Part shown: positions 17,219 to 25,472 of the stretch, in pieces
Numbering within the stretch: position 1 is the stretch's first letter
Layout of the letters: every line of letters begins with the position of its first letter
Assembly: GCF_025465275.1 (NCBI RefSeq)
Contig: NZ_JAODNK010000202.1
Location: 1-64,000, forward strand
Source of the DNA: Nocardia sp.
GTDB taxonomy: Bacteria; Actinomycetota; Actinomycetes; Mycobacteriales; Mycobacteriaceae
Reading direction: 5' to 3'
DNA length: 64,000 nucleotides
The notes under the pieces: model-generated
The model's input: the letters and a program-made list of their open reading frames with translations, nothing else
Told to the model about the DNA's origin: nothing
The model's database searches: none
Program-made: the position numbers and the translations under genes

Positions 17219-18487
17219 ATGACCCCGCCATCCCTGCTGAACGAGGGTGATGCCGGGATGACGAGGGTGATGCCCGGGATGGCGACGGCACTGAACGAAA
17301 TAGACAGCACAGGAACGGAACTGGTGGAGCGGATGGGAACGGTGGCAGAGGTCGAGCCCGGCACGAAACAGCTCGATGCGGAGGCGGCGCAGCTGTCCGC
17401 CGATGCGGTGCAGCTCGAGGTCGATGCGGTGCTGGATTCCGCGCAGGCGAGTGGGGTTGCGTCGGTGCGGGTTGTGCGCGTGGTGCGGGAGACCGAGGAT
17501 GCGGTGTCGATCGAGCTGGCTCCGGAAGCGGCGCATGCCGAGCGGTTCTCCTATAAGCCGGGCCAGTTTCTGACGCTGCGCATTCCGAGCGAGCTGACCG
17601 GGTCGGTGAGTCGCTGCTACTCGCTCTCCAGTGCGCCGCACGAGGACGGGCCGCTGAAGGTCACCGTCAAGCGGACGGTCGAGGGCTACGGCTCGAACTG
17701 GTTGTGCGACAACGCCGTCGAGGGCATGTCCCTCGACGTGCTGCCGCCCGCCGGGCTGTTCACGCCGGGCTCCCTCGATACCGATCTGCTGTTGTTCGGC
17801 GGCGGTAGCGGTATCACTCCGGTGCTGTCGATCCTGAAGTCGGCGCTGGCGCAGGGCTCCGGTCACGTCACGCTGATCTACGCCAACCAGCACGAGAATG
17901 CGATCATCTTCCGCGAGGAATTGGCCGAACTCGCTGCGGCGCACCCGGATCGGCTGCTGGTGCTGCACTGGCTGCAGTCGGTGCAGGGCCTGCCGCGCGT
18001 CGAACAGCTTGCCGCACTGGCGAAGCCGTGGGCGGCGCGCGAGGTGTTCGTCTGCGGACCCGGACCGTTCATGGATGCGGTCAGCGCTGCCATGACCTCA
18101 CTCGGCGCGGATCGCAAGCGCGTTCATATCGAGAAGTTCGTCTCGCTCTCGGGCAACCCGTTCGAGACCGATACGACCGCGGTCGATATGGAGGCCGCCG
18201 CCGAGGCCGGCGACAATGCCACCGTCCAGGTCGAACTCGACGGCGAAAACCACGAGGTCACCTGGCCCAGGCAGCAGACACTGTTAGATGTGCTGCTCGC
18301 CAAGGGGCTGGAAGCGCCCTACTCGTGCCGCGAAGGCGCGTGCAGCGCCTGCGTGTGCCGGGTGGTCTCCGGCGAAGTGACCATGCGGCGCAATGAAGTA
18401 CTCGAAGACGCCGACCTGGAAGACGGCTATGTGCTGGCCTGCCAGGCAGTTCCGGTGACCGACACCGTTTCCGTCACCTATTCCTGA
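17219..18487 (+). CDS. kshB: 3-ketosteroid 9-alpha-hydroxylase, reductase component, with N-terminal extension
   Basis: A 422-residue flavin/2Fe-2S reductase delivering electrons from NADH to KshA. After residue ~85 it follows KshB: FAD-binding RCYSLSSAP, NAD-binding LLLFGGGSGITPVLSIL, and a C-terminal plant-type ferredoxin domain with cluster ligands Cys370, Cys375, Cys378 and Cys408. The usual length is about 350 residues. The extra N-terminal ~70 are Ala/Glu-rich (LDAEAAQLSADAVQLEVDAV). Internal in-frame ATGs lie at 17258, 17270 and 17279, within a tandem duplication, so the true start may be downstream. Starting at 17219 keeps it abutting the preceding stop. Confidence 0.93.
   Translation: MTPPSLLNEGDAGMTRVMPGMATALNEIDSTGTELVERMGTVAEVEPGTKQLDAEAAQLSADAVQLEVDAVLDSAQASGVASVRVVRVVRETEDAVSIELAPEAAHAERFSYKPGQFLTLRIPSELTGSVSRCYSLSSAPHEDGPLKVTVKRTVEGYGSNWLCDNAVEGMSLDVLPPAGLFTPGSLDTDLLLFGGGSGITPVLSILKSALAQGSGHVTLIYANQHENAIIFREELAELAAAHPDRLLVLHWLQSVQGLPRVEQLAALAKPWAAREVFVCGPGPFMDAVSAAMTSLGADRKRVHIEKFVSLSGNPFETDTTAVDMEAAAEAGDNATVQVELDGENHEVTWPRQQTLLDVLLAKGLEAPYSCREGACSACVCRVVSGEVTMRRNEVLEDADLEDGYVLACQAVPVTDTVSVTYS
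17241..17281 (+). repeat. Tandem 20/21-bp duplication near the kshB start
   Basis: The 20-base unit ACGAGGGTGATGCCGGGATG at 17241-17260 is repeated at 17261-17281 with one extra C. Each unit holds a GAGGG ribosome-like site ten bases before an ATG in the kshB frame (17258 and 17279). Confidence 0.8.
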
Positions 18488-18505
18488 TCGTAAGGAGTGT
18501 TCATC

Positions 18506-19384
18506 ATGGCTGCTTTCAGCTCTCTGGGCTACGTCCGGGCCCGCATCGCGGATGTCGACGCCTGGCGCAAGTTCGCCTTCGACACCATCGGTTTCGCCGA
18601 GGGGACCGGGCCCAATCCGGATTCCATCTACCTGCGCACCGATGAGCACACCTACCGGCTGGAATTGGTGCCCGGCGACCGCGACGAGGTCATCGCGGTC
18701 GGCTGGCAGGTCGCCGACACCCGCTCGCTGAGCCTGGTGCGCGAGACTCTCGAGAAGGCCGGCATCGCCGTCACCGCGCTGTCGGTGGCAGCGGCCACGA
18801 ACCGGCATGTCGAGGAGGCCATCAGCTTTGTCGACCCGTCCGGCTTCACCGTCGAGGTCTTCCACGGCCCGCTGCTCGATCACACCCCGGTGCTGACCAA
18901 GTACGGTGCGCGGTTCATCAATGGCGATCTGGGTCTCGGCCACGTGGTGCTGCCGGTCCGCGATATCGAGGACGCGCGCCGGTTCTACACCGAGGTACTG
19001 GGTTTCGCCTCGCGCGGCTCGTTCCGCGTCGGCCCGCCCGAGCATCCGATCTGGATTCGCTTCATGGGTGTGAACCCGCGCCACCACAGCCTCGCGCTGA
19101 TTCCGGGCACCCGCGCGGACGGCCCCGGCATCGTGCACATCATGGTCGAGGTCGACTCCCTCGACGATGTGGGCCGCGCGCTCGACCGCGTCACCAAGGC
19201 GGGCTACCACCTGTCCTCGACGCTGGGCCGGCACACCAACGACAAGATGATCTCCTTCTACGTCCGCACCCCCGGCAACTGGGATATCGAATTCGGTTGC
19301 GAGGGAGCACTTGTCGGCCCCGATTATGTCGCGGAGGAGATGACCGCGGACAGCTACTGGGGCCACGAATGGGCTAGAGGCTGA
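18506..19384 (+). CDS. hsaC: 3,4-DHSA extradiol dioxygenase, HsaC-like
   Basis: A 292-residue two-domain vicinal-oxygen-chelate extradiol dioxygenase. It cleaves the catechol 3,4-DHSA produced by HsaAB, giving the substrate of HsaD. The iron ligands are visible: His146 in LGLGHVVLPV, His211 in GIVHIMVEV and Glu262 in NWDIEFGCEG. The active-site pair His193/194 lies in NPRHHSLALIPG. The ATG at 18506 has AAGGAG eight bases upstream. A GTG at 18497 overlaps that site and is less likely. It follows kshB by 18 bp. BphC-type enzymes are the alternative, but the context supports HsaC. Confidence 0.93.
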   Translation: MAAFSSLGYVRARIADVDAWRKFAFDTIGFAEGTGPNPDSIYLRTDEHTYRLELVPGDRDEVIAVGWQVADTRSLSLVRETLEKAGIAVTALSVAAATNRHVEEAISFVDPSGFTVEVFHGPLLDHTPVLTKYGARFINGDLGLGHVVLPVRDIEDARRFYTEVLGFASRGSFRVGPPEHPIWIRFMGVNPRHHSLALIPGTRADGPGIVHIMVEVDSLDDVGRALDRVTKAGYHLSSTLGRHTNDKMISFYVRTPGNWDIEFGCEGALVGPDYVAEEMTADSYWGHEWARG

Positions 19385-19398
19385 TCCACCGAAGACCA

Positions 19399-19426
19399 GG
19401 CCCGCCGTCCTCGGTGACGGCGGGCC
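19399..19426 (+). terminator. Hairpin after hsaC (possible weak terminator)
   Basis: An 11-bp perfect stem (GGCCCGCCGTC and complement) with a CTCGGT loop, 15 bp after the hsaC stop. No T-run follows, so it may attenuate, pause or protect mRNA ends rather than fully terminate before the next gene. Confidence 0.5.
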
Positions 19427-19507
19427 GCCGCGTACCTGCCAGAGCCCCGGCGGGTGCGCGGCGAAGTTCGGAGCACAACTGAATATCTCGCAAAGGAGCG
19501 ACGAAAA

Positions 19508-20734
19508 TTGAATCAGCCCAATGGTCAGTCCAACGTGACAGTTGCCGGACCCACCCGCTTCGGCTTCTTCATCGCGCCGTACCACCCGCTCAACGGCAAC
19601 CCCACCCTGCAGATCCAGCGGGATCTGGAACTGGTGGAACTGGCCGACCGGCTCGGCTTCGCCGAAGCCTGGGTCGGTGAACATCATTCCGCCGGAATGG
19701 AAATCATCGCCGCCCCCGAGGTATTCCTGGCTGCCGCCGCGCAGCGCACCCAGCAGATCCGGCTCGGCACCGGCGTGAATTCGCTGCCGTACCACCAGCC
19801 CATGATGCTCGCCGACCGGCTCGCGCTGGCCGACCATCTCAGCAAGGGCCGCATGATGATGGGCATCGGGCCCGGCCAGCTGGCCTCCGACGCCGCCATG
19901 ATGGGCGTGCCGCCGGCCCGGCAGCGCGAGATGATGCACGAATCGCTCGAGGCGCTGGCGCCGCTGCTGCGCGGTGAGGTGGTCAGTGCCAAGACGGACT
20001 GGTTCGAGCTGAACGACGCGCGCCTGCAGCTGCTGCCGTATCAGCAGGACGGCATCGAATTGGCTGTGGCATCGACGATTTCGCCGTCCGGTGCGGTGCT
20101 GGCCGGGAAGCACGGCGCGGGCCTGCTCTCACTGGCGGCCTCCGACCCGAGCGGGTACGAGGCGCTCATGCCGAACTGGAAGGTCTACGAGCAGACCATG
20201 GCGGCCAACGGCCACACCGTGAATCGCGCCAAGTGGCGGCTCGTTGCGCCCATGCATATCGCCGAGACCCGCGAGCAGGCCCGGCGCGAAGCCGAATGGG
20301 GCGTAGGACATCTCGTCGATTACATGAAGCGGCTCAGCGGTATGGAGATGCCCTGGGGCGATACCGCGGCCGCAGCCGTCGAGCAGTGGACCGGCCCCGG
20401 CTTCCCGTCCTTCGGCCGCGCCACCATCGGCACCCCCGACGATGCCATCGCCACCATCGAGGCCCTCGCTCAGCAGTCCGGCGGCTTCGGCACCTTCCTG
20501 GTGCTCGGCCTCAATGTCGCGGACTGGGACGCCACCCAGCGCTCCGCGCGCCTGTTCGCCGAACACGTCATCCCGCACTTCACCCGCGCCAACCGCAATC
20601 GTGAGGCCTCACTGAACTGGGCCAACGACAACAGCGAACGCTTCATGACCGGCTTGCGGGCCGGAATCGAAGCCGCCTTCGAAAAGCACGGCCAAGCCCT
20701 GGCCGCCGCACTGCAGCCCGAGGAAGGAAACTGA
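19508..20734 (+). CDS. LLM-class (luciferase-like) flavin monooxygenase
   Basis: A 408-residue bacterial-luciferase-like flavin oxidoreductase resembling limonene 1,2-monooxygenases. Landmarks are RFGFFIAPYHP, DRLGFAEAWVGEHHSAGMEI, IRLGTGVNSLPYHQPMMLADR and GRMMMGIGPGQL. It probably oxidises a hydrophobic substrate using reduced FMN or F420. In this operon the substrate may be a steroid or terpenoid intermediate, which is inference. The chosen start is TTG at 19508, because AAAGGAG lies nine bases upstream (19492-19498). An upstream in-frame ATG at 19454 has no ribosome site and would run through the site. It is followed by the dehydrogenase gene after one base. Confidence 0.88.
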   Translation: MNQPNGQSNVTVAGPTRFGFFIAPYHPLNGNPTLQIQRDLELVELADRLGFAEAWVGEHHSAGMEIIAAPEVFLAAAAQRTQQIRLGTGVNSLPYHQPMMLADRLALADHLSKGRMMMGIGPGQLASDAAMMGVPPARQREMMHESLEALAPLLRGEVVSAKTDWFELNDARLQLLPYQQDGIELAVASTISPSGAVLAGKHGAGLLSLAASDPSGYEALMPNWKVYEQTMAANGHTVNRAKWRLVAPMHIAETREQARREAEWGVGHLVDYMKRLSGMEMPWGDTAAAAVEQWTGPGFPSFGRATIGTPDDAIATIEALAQQSGGFGTFLVLGLNVADWDATQRSARLFAEHVIPHFTRANRNREASLNWANDNSERFMTGLRAGIEAAFEKHGQALAAALQPEEGN

Positions 20735-20735
20735 T

Positions 20736-21767
20736 ATGCGCGCGGTAGTCATGCGCAACCGGAAGCTAATTGTCGACGAGGTGCCCGACCCCGTGCCCGG
20801 GCCCGGCCAGGTGCTGGTCGAAACCATCGCCTGCGGAATTTGCGGCTCGGACAAGGCTGCACTGGATTACACCGACGAATTCCTACAGGCGTCGCGGGAC
20901 AGTGGTGTTCCCACATTCCTTTTCGACCCCTGTCGCGACCTGGTCATGGGCCACGAGCTCTCCGCCCGCGTCATCGGTGCCGGCCCCGACACCCCGTTTG
21001 TCGAGGGACAGAACGTTGTTGCCCTGCCATGGGCACTGGACGCCGCCGGTGGAATCCACGGTGTCGGCTACTCCAACGACTTCCCCGGCGGCTTCGGCGA
21101 ACGCATGGTGCTGCAGGCTATGGCCTTGGAGCCGATCCCCGAACACGTGCCCCCGCATGTAGCCGCCATGACCGAACCGCTCGCCGTCGGCTTCGGCAAT
21201 GTGGCGCGCACCGGCATCGGCCCCGAGGGCACGGGCATCGTCATCGGTTGCGGCCCAGTCGGTTTGGGCGCAGTCGCCGCTCTCGTCGAGCGCGGTGTCG
21301 CTCCGATCGTCGCCTCCGACCCGTCCAAGCTGCGCCGCGAAGCAGCACTGCGCCTGGGCGCACACCGAGTAGTCGACCCGGCCGTGGAAGATCCGGTCGA
21401 GGTCTGGGGCGAACTGGCTTCCCCCGGCCAGCAGCTGCACGTCTGGGTCTGCGCCGGCGTCCCCGGCCTGCTCAACGACCTCATGTACAAGGTCCCCCGC
21501 GAAACCAAGATCCTGCAAATCGGCTCGGTCATGACCGACGACGTCATTCGCCCGATCGTCGGCATCTACAAAGACATCTCCCTCCAGATGTGCATGGTCT
21601 ACCCCCACGAGGAATACGCAAAAACCCTGCAGCGCATAGCCGACGGCGTCATCGACGCCGGATCCCTCGTCACCACCCAGGTCGGCTTCGACGGCGTAGC
21701 CGACGCCATCGAATCCCTCCGCCACCCCGACGACCACATCCAAATCCTGGTCCGCCCCAACCTGTAG
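20736..21767 (+). CDS. Zinc-type medium-chain alcohol dehydrogenase
   Basis: A 343-residue MDR-superfamily dehydrogenase. Probable catalytic zinc ligands are Cys36 in CGICGSD and His73-Glu74 in MGHELSARV. The Rossmann motif GCGPVGLGAVAAL binds NAD(P). The four-cysteine structural zinc loop of classical alcohol dehydrogenases is absent, as in several subfamilies. It starts one base after the LLM gene and is the last gene of the operon. It probably oxidises the alcohol formed by the monooxygenase, or a steroid hydroxyl, but the substrate cannot be read from sequence. Strong C-ending codon bias matches the genome. Confidence 0.88.
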   Translation: MRAVVMRNRKLIVDEVPDPVPGPGQVLVETIACGICGSDKAALDYTDEFLQASRDSGVPTFLFDPCRDLVMGHELSARVIGAGPDTPFVEGQNVVALPWALDAAGGIHGVGYSNDFPGGFGERMVLQAMALEPIPEHVPPHVAAMTEPLAVGFGNVARTGIGPEGTGIVIGCGPVGLGAVAALVERGVAPIVASDPSKLRREAALRLGAHRVVDPAVEDPVEVWGELASPGQQLHVWVCAGVPGLLNDLMYKVPRETKILQIGSVMTDDVIRPIVGIYKDISLQMCMVYPHEEYAKTLQRIADGVIDAGSLVTTQVGFDGVADAIESLRHPDDHIQILVRPNL

Positions 21768-22068
21768 CCGCCCGAACAGCGCGGCGACTCAGGATTCCGA
21801 ACTCCGCACAGCCCGTCTCTCGATCCCACAGCTCTGGTACATGCTGTGCGATCAAGAGGCGGGCTGTCCGGTTCGACTGTGGCCGTCGGGAATCGGATGA
21901 AACGGTCGGCGCGCCTGTGCTCTGCCAGCCGCCTTCCCGCGTACACAGGTTGGTGTGCCGCGCACGAAATGGCCACCGATTCCGTGCGCGCGAAGCTAAT
22001 TCACGTGCGGGACCCGGTTCCTGCGGTTGCAACCGGGCGCGGCAGTCGCGGCCCCTTTTCCGTTGTGG
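21768..22068. other. Convergent intergenic region
   Basis: 301 bases between the convergent dehydrogenase and OYE-Ddn genes. It contains the long hairpin at 21809-21866 and a seven-pair inverted repeat (CCCGGTT/AACCGGG) at 22013-22037. No gene is supported. Confidence 0.6.
21809..21866. terminator. 58-nt long stem-loop after the dehydrogenase gene
   Basis: Outer arms CAGCCCGTCTCTCGATC and GATCAAGAGGCGGGCTG pair over 17 positions with two wobble-type mismatches. Inner arms CACAGC/GCTGTG continue the stem around a ten-base loop. It lies 42 bp after the operon end. It probably acts as a terminator or mRNA 3' stabiliser. There is no T-run. Confidence 0.55.
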
Positions 22069-23769
22069 CTAGCGGTCGGTGAAGGTGATGCGGACGGTGA
22101 CCGGTGTTGTTTCGAGGGCGGCGAAGGCGGTGCGGGCTAGTGGGGCGAGGAGGGGGTGGGGGGCGAAGGTGCGGGAGCGGGCGGCTACGTCGTCGTCCGG
22201 GAGGAGGACTGCGGTGCCGGTACGCCACCGATCGCCCTGGCGGACGCGGACATTCGGGTCGGCGGAGATATTGAGGCCCCAGCCGGAGCGGAGGCCGTGC
22301 TGGCAGATGGCCCAGGCGCCGGTTTCGTCGAAGAGCAGGGAGATGGGGACGGTGCGGGGTTGGCCGGACTTGCGGCCGGTGGTTTCGAGTTCGGCGGCCA
22401 GGGCGGTGCGGACGCCGATTCGGCCGAGGGCGCGGACTGTCGGGTTCATGACGTAGCGGCCGATGGCGCGTTCTCGCTGGAATTTGCGGGCGTCGCGTGC
22501 GGTGGCATTGCGCGGGGCGGGGGAGCGCTTGCTGCGGAAGGCGTCGAAACCGTTGCGGCGCACCATGGTTACTGCGGTACGCCACGGTGAACGATCCGGG
22601 TCGGGATCGTTGCCTGCACCGAGAATGTGTAGCTGGTCGGTGTGCCACTGCAGGTCGAGGGCGCCGTCGAAGGCTTTCAGGCCGGAGTTGGCAGCCAGGC
22701 GCGGGGGCAGGCCGAGCGTAATTGCCGGGGGCCGTAGGGTTTCGGTGCCATTGGTGAGCAGATCCGCTGCGGCGCCGGGGAAGACGGCGGTCGGGCGGCC
22801 GAGGCCGACCATGTCGCAGGTCGAGGTGGCAACCGCCTCCGACATCGCTGCGCGCGAACGGAATCCGCCGGTGACCGCGATCGGTACGCTGCCGGCCGCA
22901 GCGCGGGCTGAGTCGGCATAGTCCAGGAAGTACGCCTCGCGTGCCCGGGTGCTGGCCGAAGCCGTGCTCGGACGGTCGAGCATGGCGGGGGATTCGTAAC
23001 TGCCGCCGCTGATTTCGATCATGTCCACACGTTCGGCGGAGAGCTGCTCGATGACGGCGCGCGACTCTTCTTCGGTGAATCCGCCGCGCTGGAAGTCCGC
23101 GGAATTGAGCTTGATACCGAGGCCGAAGCCGGGACTCACCGCATCGCGGATGCTACGCACCACCTCCAGGACGAAGCGCATGCGCCGCTTCGGGTCGCCG
23201 CCCCAATCGTCGGTGCGCTGGTTGGAGCGCGGCGACAGGAACTGCGACACCAGATATCCGTGTGCACCGTGAATCTGCACACCGTCGAAACCGGCGGCCT
23301 CCGCGATCCGCGCGGAGATGCCGAAACGCTTGATGATGTCGAGGATTTCGTCCTCGGTGAGCGCACGCGGGGCGGGCACGCCAGGAATGCTCATACCGAT
23401 CGCAGACGGGGCCACCGCCCGAGTCCGCGTGACGAGCGGATTCGCCTGGCGGCCGGGGTGATTCAGCTGCACCCACACCTTGCTGCCACCCGCTTTGGCG
23501 ACCTCGGCCCAGCGCGTGAGAGCACCGAGGTGCCGTTCGTCCTCCATGGCCACATTGCCCGGTTCGCCGCAGTGCCGGCTGTCGACCATTACATTGCCGG
23601 TGACGATCAACCCGTATCCACCGGCGCTCCAGCGCGCGTAGAGTCTTTCCAGGCGTTCGTCGGGGGCTTTATCGGGAGTGCCGAGCCCCTCGCTCAGGGC
23701 TGATTTCATAATCCGGTTCGGCAGTACCTGGCCACTGGCCAGCGGCAGGGGATCGTGCAGGGTCGTCAC
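22069..23769 (-). CDS. Fusion: Old Yellow Enzyme-type FMN oxidoreductase + Ddn-like deazaflavin (F420) domain
   Basis: A single 566-residue frame joins two enzyme classes. Residues 1 to ~385 are an OYE/NADH:flavin oxidoreductase barrel, with PNRIMKSALSEGL, VWVQLNHPGRQ, GFDGVQIHGAHGYLVSQFLS and IAVTGGFRSR. After a basic linker, residues ~436-566 match the Ddn/DUF385 nitroreductase family that uses F420H2, with LETTGRKSGQPRTVPISLLF and NPNV-type DPNVRVRQGDRW. OYEs reduce activated alkenes or nitro compounds with NAD(P)H. Ddn proteins reduce quinones or nitro drugs with F420H2. The GTG at 23769 begins right at the conserved OYE N-terminus. It is divergent from a TetR gene, whose clustered operators start 38 bp upstream. 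Confidence 0.88.
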   Translation of the reverse strand: MTTLHDPLPLASGQVLPNRIMKSALSEGLGTPDKAPDERLERLYARWSAGGYGLIVTGNVMVDSRHCGEPGNVAMEDERHLGALTRWAEVAKAGGSKVWVQLNHPGRQANPLVTRTRAVAPSAIGMSIPGVPAPRALTEDEILDIIKRFGISARIAEAAGFDGVQIHGAHGYLVSQFLSPRSNQRTDDWGGDPKRRMRFVLEVVRSIRDAVSPGFGLGIKLNSADFQRGGFTEEESRAVIEQLSAERVDMIEISGGSYESPAMLDRPSTASASTRAREAYFLDYADSARAAAGSVPIAVTGGFRSRAAMSEAVATSTCDMVGLGRPTAVFPGAAADLLTNGTETLRPPAITLGLPPRLAANSGLKAFDGALDLQWHTDQLHILGAGNDPDPDRSPWRTAVTMVRRNGFDAFRSKRSPAPRNATARDARKFQRERAIGRYVMNPTVRALGRIGVRTALAAELETTGRKSGQPRTVPISLLFDETGAWAICQHGLRSGWGLNISADPNVRVRQGDRWRTGTAVLLPDDDVAARSRTFAPHPLLAPLARTAFAALETTPVTVRITFTDR

Positions 23770-23806
23770 GGCTGGGCCCCGATCGTCGTCGAGTGGGTAG
23801 GGCGGC

Positions 23807-23867
23807 GGTCTACACTCGGCGGTAGACCAATCGGTATATTGGAACGGTAGTACACCGATCGGTATAC
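23807..23867. promoter_or_regulatory. Clustered operator sites between OYE-Ddn and TetR genes
   Basis: Three elements lie here. An inverted repeat GGTCTAC-N8-GTAGACC occupies 23807-23828. Two similar 18-bp palindromes follow, GTAGACCAATCGGTATAT (23822-23839) and GTACACCGATCGGTATAC (23850-23867), with centres 28 bp apart. They cover the divergent promoters and are the expected targets of the adjacent TetR regulator. Confidence 0.75.
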
Positions 23868-23887
23868 AGCAAGGAAGGGAATCACCC

Positions 23888-24460
23888 ATGGGAGCGCGCG
23901 ACCGCCTCATCGACAGCGCCATCGCCCTCATGCGCTGTAAAGGCATCGCCGGCACCGGCATCTCGCAGCTGCTCGAGCACAGCGGTATCTCCCGCCGCTC
24001 GGTCTATCTGAACTTCCCCGGGGGCAAATCCGAACTCGTCGCCGAGGCCACCCGCACCGCGGGGCAGGCCTCCAGCGCACTCATGCGAACCCTCACCGCG
24101 GGCGCGGACCTGGCCACCGTGATCGCCGCCTTCCCGGCGATGTGGCGGGAGGTTGTGGTCTCCAGTGATTTCTCGGCCGGCTGCCCGATCGTTGCCGCCG
24201 CACTCGGTCGCAGCGAATCGCCCGAGGCAGCGGATGTGGCGGGAGCGACATTCATCGAGTGGGAAGCGATCCTCGCCGACCGCCTCGAAGCCGAAGCCGT
24301 CGCACCCGACACCGCCCTCTCGCTAGCCACCACCATCGTGGCCGCCGTCGAAGGCGCGGTCATCATGTCGCTGGCCACCCGCTCGACCGACCCGCTGGAG
24401 CGCGCCGGGAAGCAGATGGCGGAGCTGGTCGGCATGTACACCGGCAAGCCCGTCGCCTGA
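23888..24460 (+). CDS. TetR-family regulator (LmrA/YxaF-type C-terminal domain)
   Basis: A 190-residue TetR repressor. The N-terminal helix-turn-helix contains GIAGTGISQLLEHSGISRRSVYLNF, followed by the PGGKSELV signature of the LmrA/YxaF subgroup. The C-terminal ligand domain has the conserved FSAGCPIVAAALG and ATTIVAAVEGAVIMS. It is divergent from the OYE-Ddn fusion gene and lies beside clustered palindromes. It therefore probably represses the fusion and itself until an electrophile, quinone or drug binds. The parallel is with the E. coli nemR-nemA pair, where an OYE is controlled by a TetR repressor. Confidence 0.9.
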   Translation: MGARDRLIDSAIALMRCKGIAGTGISQLLEHSGISRRSVYLNFPGGKSELVAEATRTAGQASSALMRTLTAGADLATVIAAFPAMWREVVVSSDFSAGCPIVAAALGRSESPEAADVAGATFIEWEAILADRLEAEAVAPDTALSLATTIVAAVEGAVIMSLATRSTDPLERAGKQMAELVGMYTGKPVA

Positions 24461-24461
24461 G

Positions 24462-25319
24462 TCAGCGCGATAGCAGCCGTTCGATCTCACTGTGGGTCGG
24501 AATCGATACGCTGGCACCGAGTTTCGTGGTCGCGAGAGCGCCCGCGGTGCTCGCCCAGGCCAGGGCGATCTCCGGGCCTTCGTGCCAGTGCGCGGCGAGC
24601 GCTCCGGTGAAAGTGTCTCCGGCAGCGGTGGTATCGACCACCTTCACCCGCACACCCGGCTGGGGGAGCGTAATGCCGTCCGGTCCACGGTAGATCGCGC
24701 CATCCGCGCCGAGCGTGGTGATCACATGCGGCACCGCATCCAGGGCCGATCCCAGCTGCGCGGCCTCACCCTCATTGACCACCGCGATATCGACCTCCGC
24801 CCACAAATCAGCCGGAAGCTCATGCACGGGTGAGGGATTGAGCACCACCGCCGTTCCATTGGCGTGTGCATGGCGGGCCGCGGCCAAAACGGTCTGCACC
24901 GGAATCTCCAACTGACACAGCAGTACATCCGCTACCGCAATGGCTTCGAGGTCCGCGGCATCGAGCTCGGTCATGCGGGAATTGGCCCCGCCCACCACGA
25001 TAATGCTGTTCTCGCCATTGCCGTCCACCACAATCGCCGCGACCCCGCTCGGCCCGTCCACCCGCCGCAATCGCGAAACCCCCACCCCCGCATCGTGCAG
25101 CACCCGCCGTAGTTCATCGGCGAACACATCGTCCCCCACAGCCCCCACGAACTTCACCTCCGCACCGGCCCGGCGTGCCGCAATCGCCTGATTCGACCCC
25201 TTCCCGCCCGGCACCAGCGCGAACCCGTCGCCGGACACCGTCTCCCCGGGCTCGGGCCGCCGTCGCACGCTTGTCACCAAATCCATATTGATGCTGCCCA
25301 CCACCACAATCCGCGCCAT
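24462..25319 (-). CDS. rbsK: PfkB-family sugar kinase, ribokinase-like
   Basis: A 285-residue carbohydrate kinase. The N-terminal MARIVVVGSINMDLVTSV and the GGKGSNQAIAARRAGA motif are typical of ribokinase, as is the C-terminal VVDTTAAGDTFTGALAA with the catalytic aspartate. It phosphorylates ribose or a related sugar or nucleoside at O5. No ribose transporter accompanies it. The ATG at 25319 follows TAGGGT by seven bases, consistent with a leaderless transcript. Its stop lies one base past the convergent TetR stop. Confidence 0.88.
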   Translation of the reverse strand: MARIVVVGSINMDLVTSVRRRPEPGETVSGDGFALVPGGKGSNQAIAARRAGAEVKFVGAVGDDVFADELRRVLHDAGVGVSRLRRVDGPSGVAAIVVDGNGENSIIVVGGANSRMTELDAADLEAIAVADVLLCQLEIPVQTVLAAARHAHANGTAVVLNPSPVHELPADLWAEVDIAVVNEGEAAQLGSALDAVPHVITTLGADGAIYRGPDGITLPQPGVRVKVVDTTAAGDTFTGALAAHWHEGPEIALAWASTAGALATTKLGASVSIPTHSEIERLLSR

Positions 25320-25472
25320 AACCGCGACCCTAGACGAGCGCCCTCCGATCATCACCCGCCGCGAGTGTGTCGCCCGCAAAGGTGACAATGCAGCGTGACG
25401 AAGGTCGAGCGTCGCGACGCACTCGCCGAACAATCGCGATGTCCGGGCGCAAGGGAACCCTGGACGCCGAAC

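Noticed and set aside
17241..17281. CRISPR-like repeat
   Set aside because: Only two abutting units with no spacer, inside a coding start. It is a local tandem duplication.
18284..20113. 609-codon open frame on the minus strand
   Set aside because: Antisense to kshB, hsaC and the LLM gene, and spans gene boundaries. No domain or codon signature.
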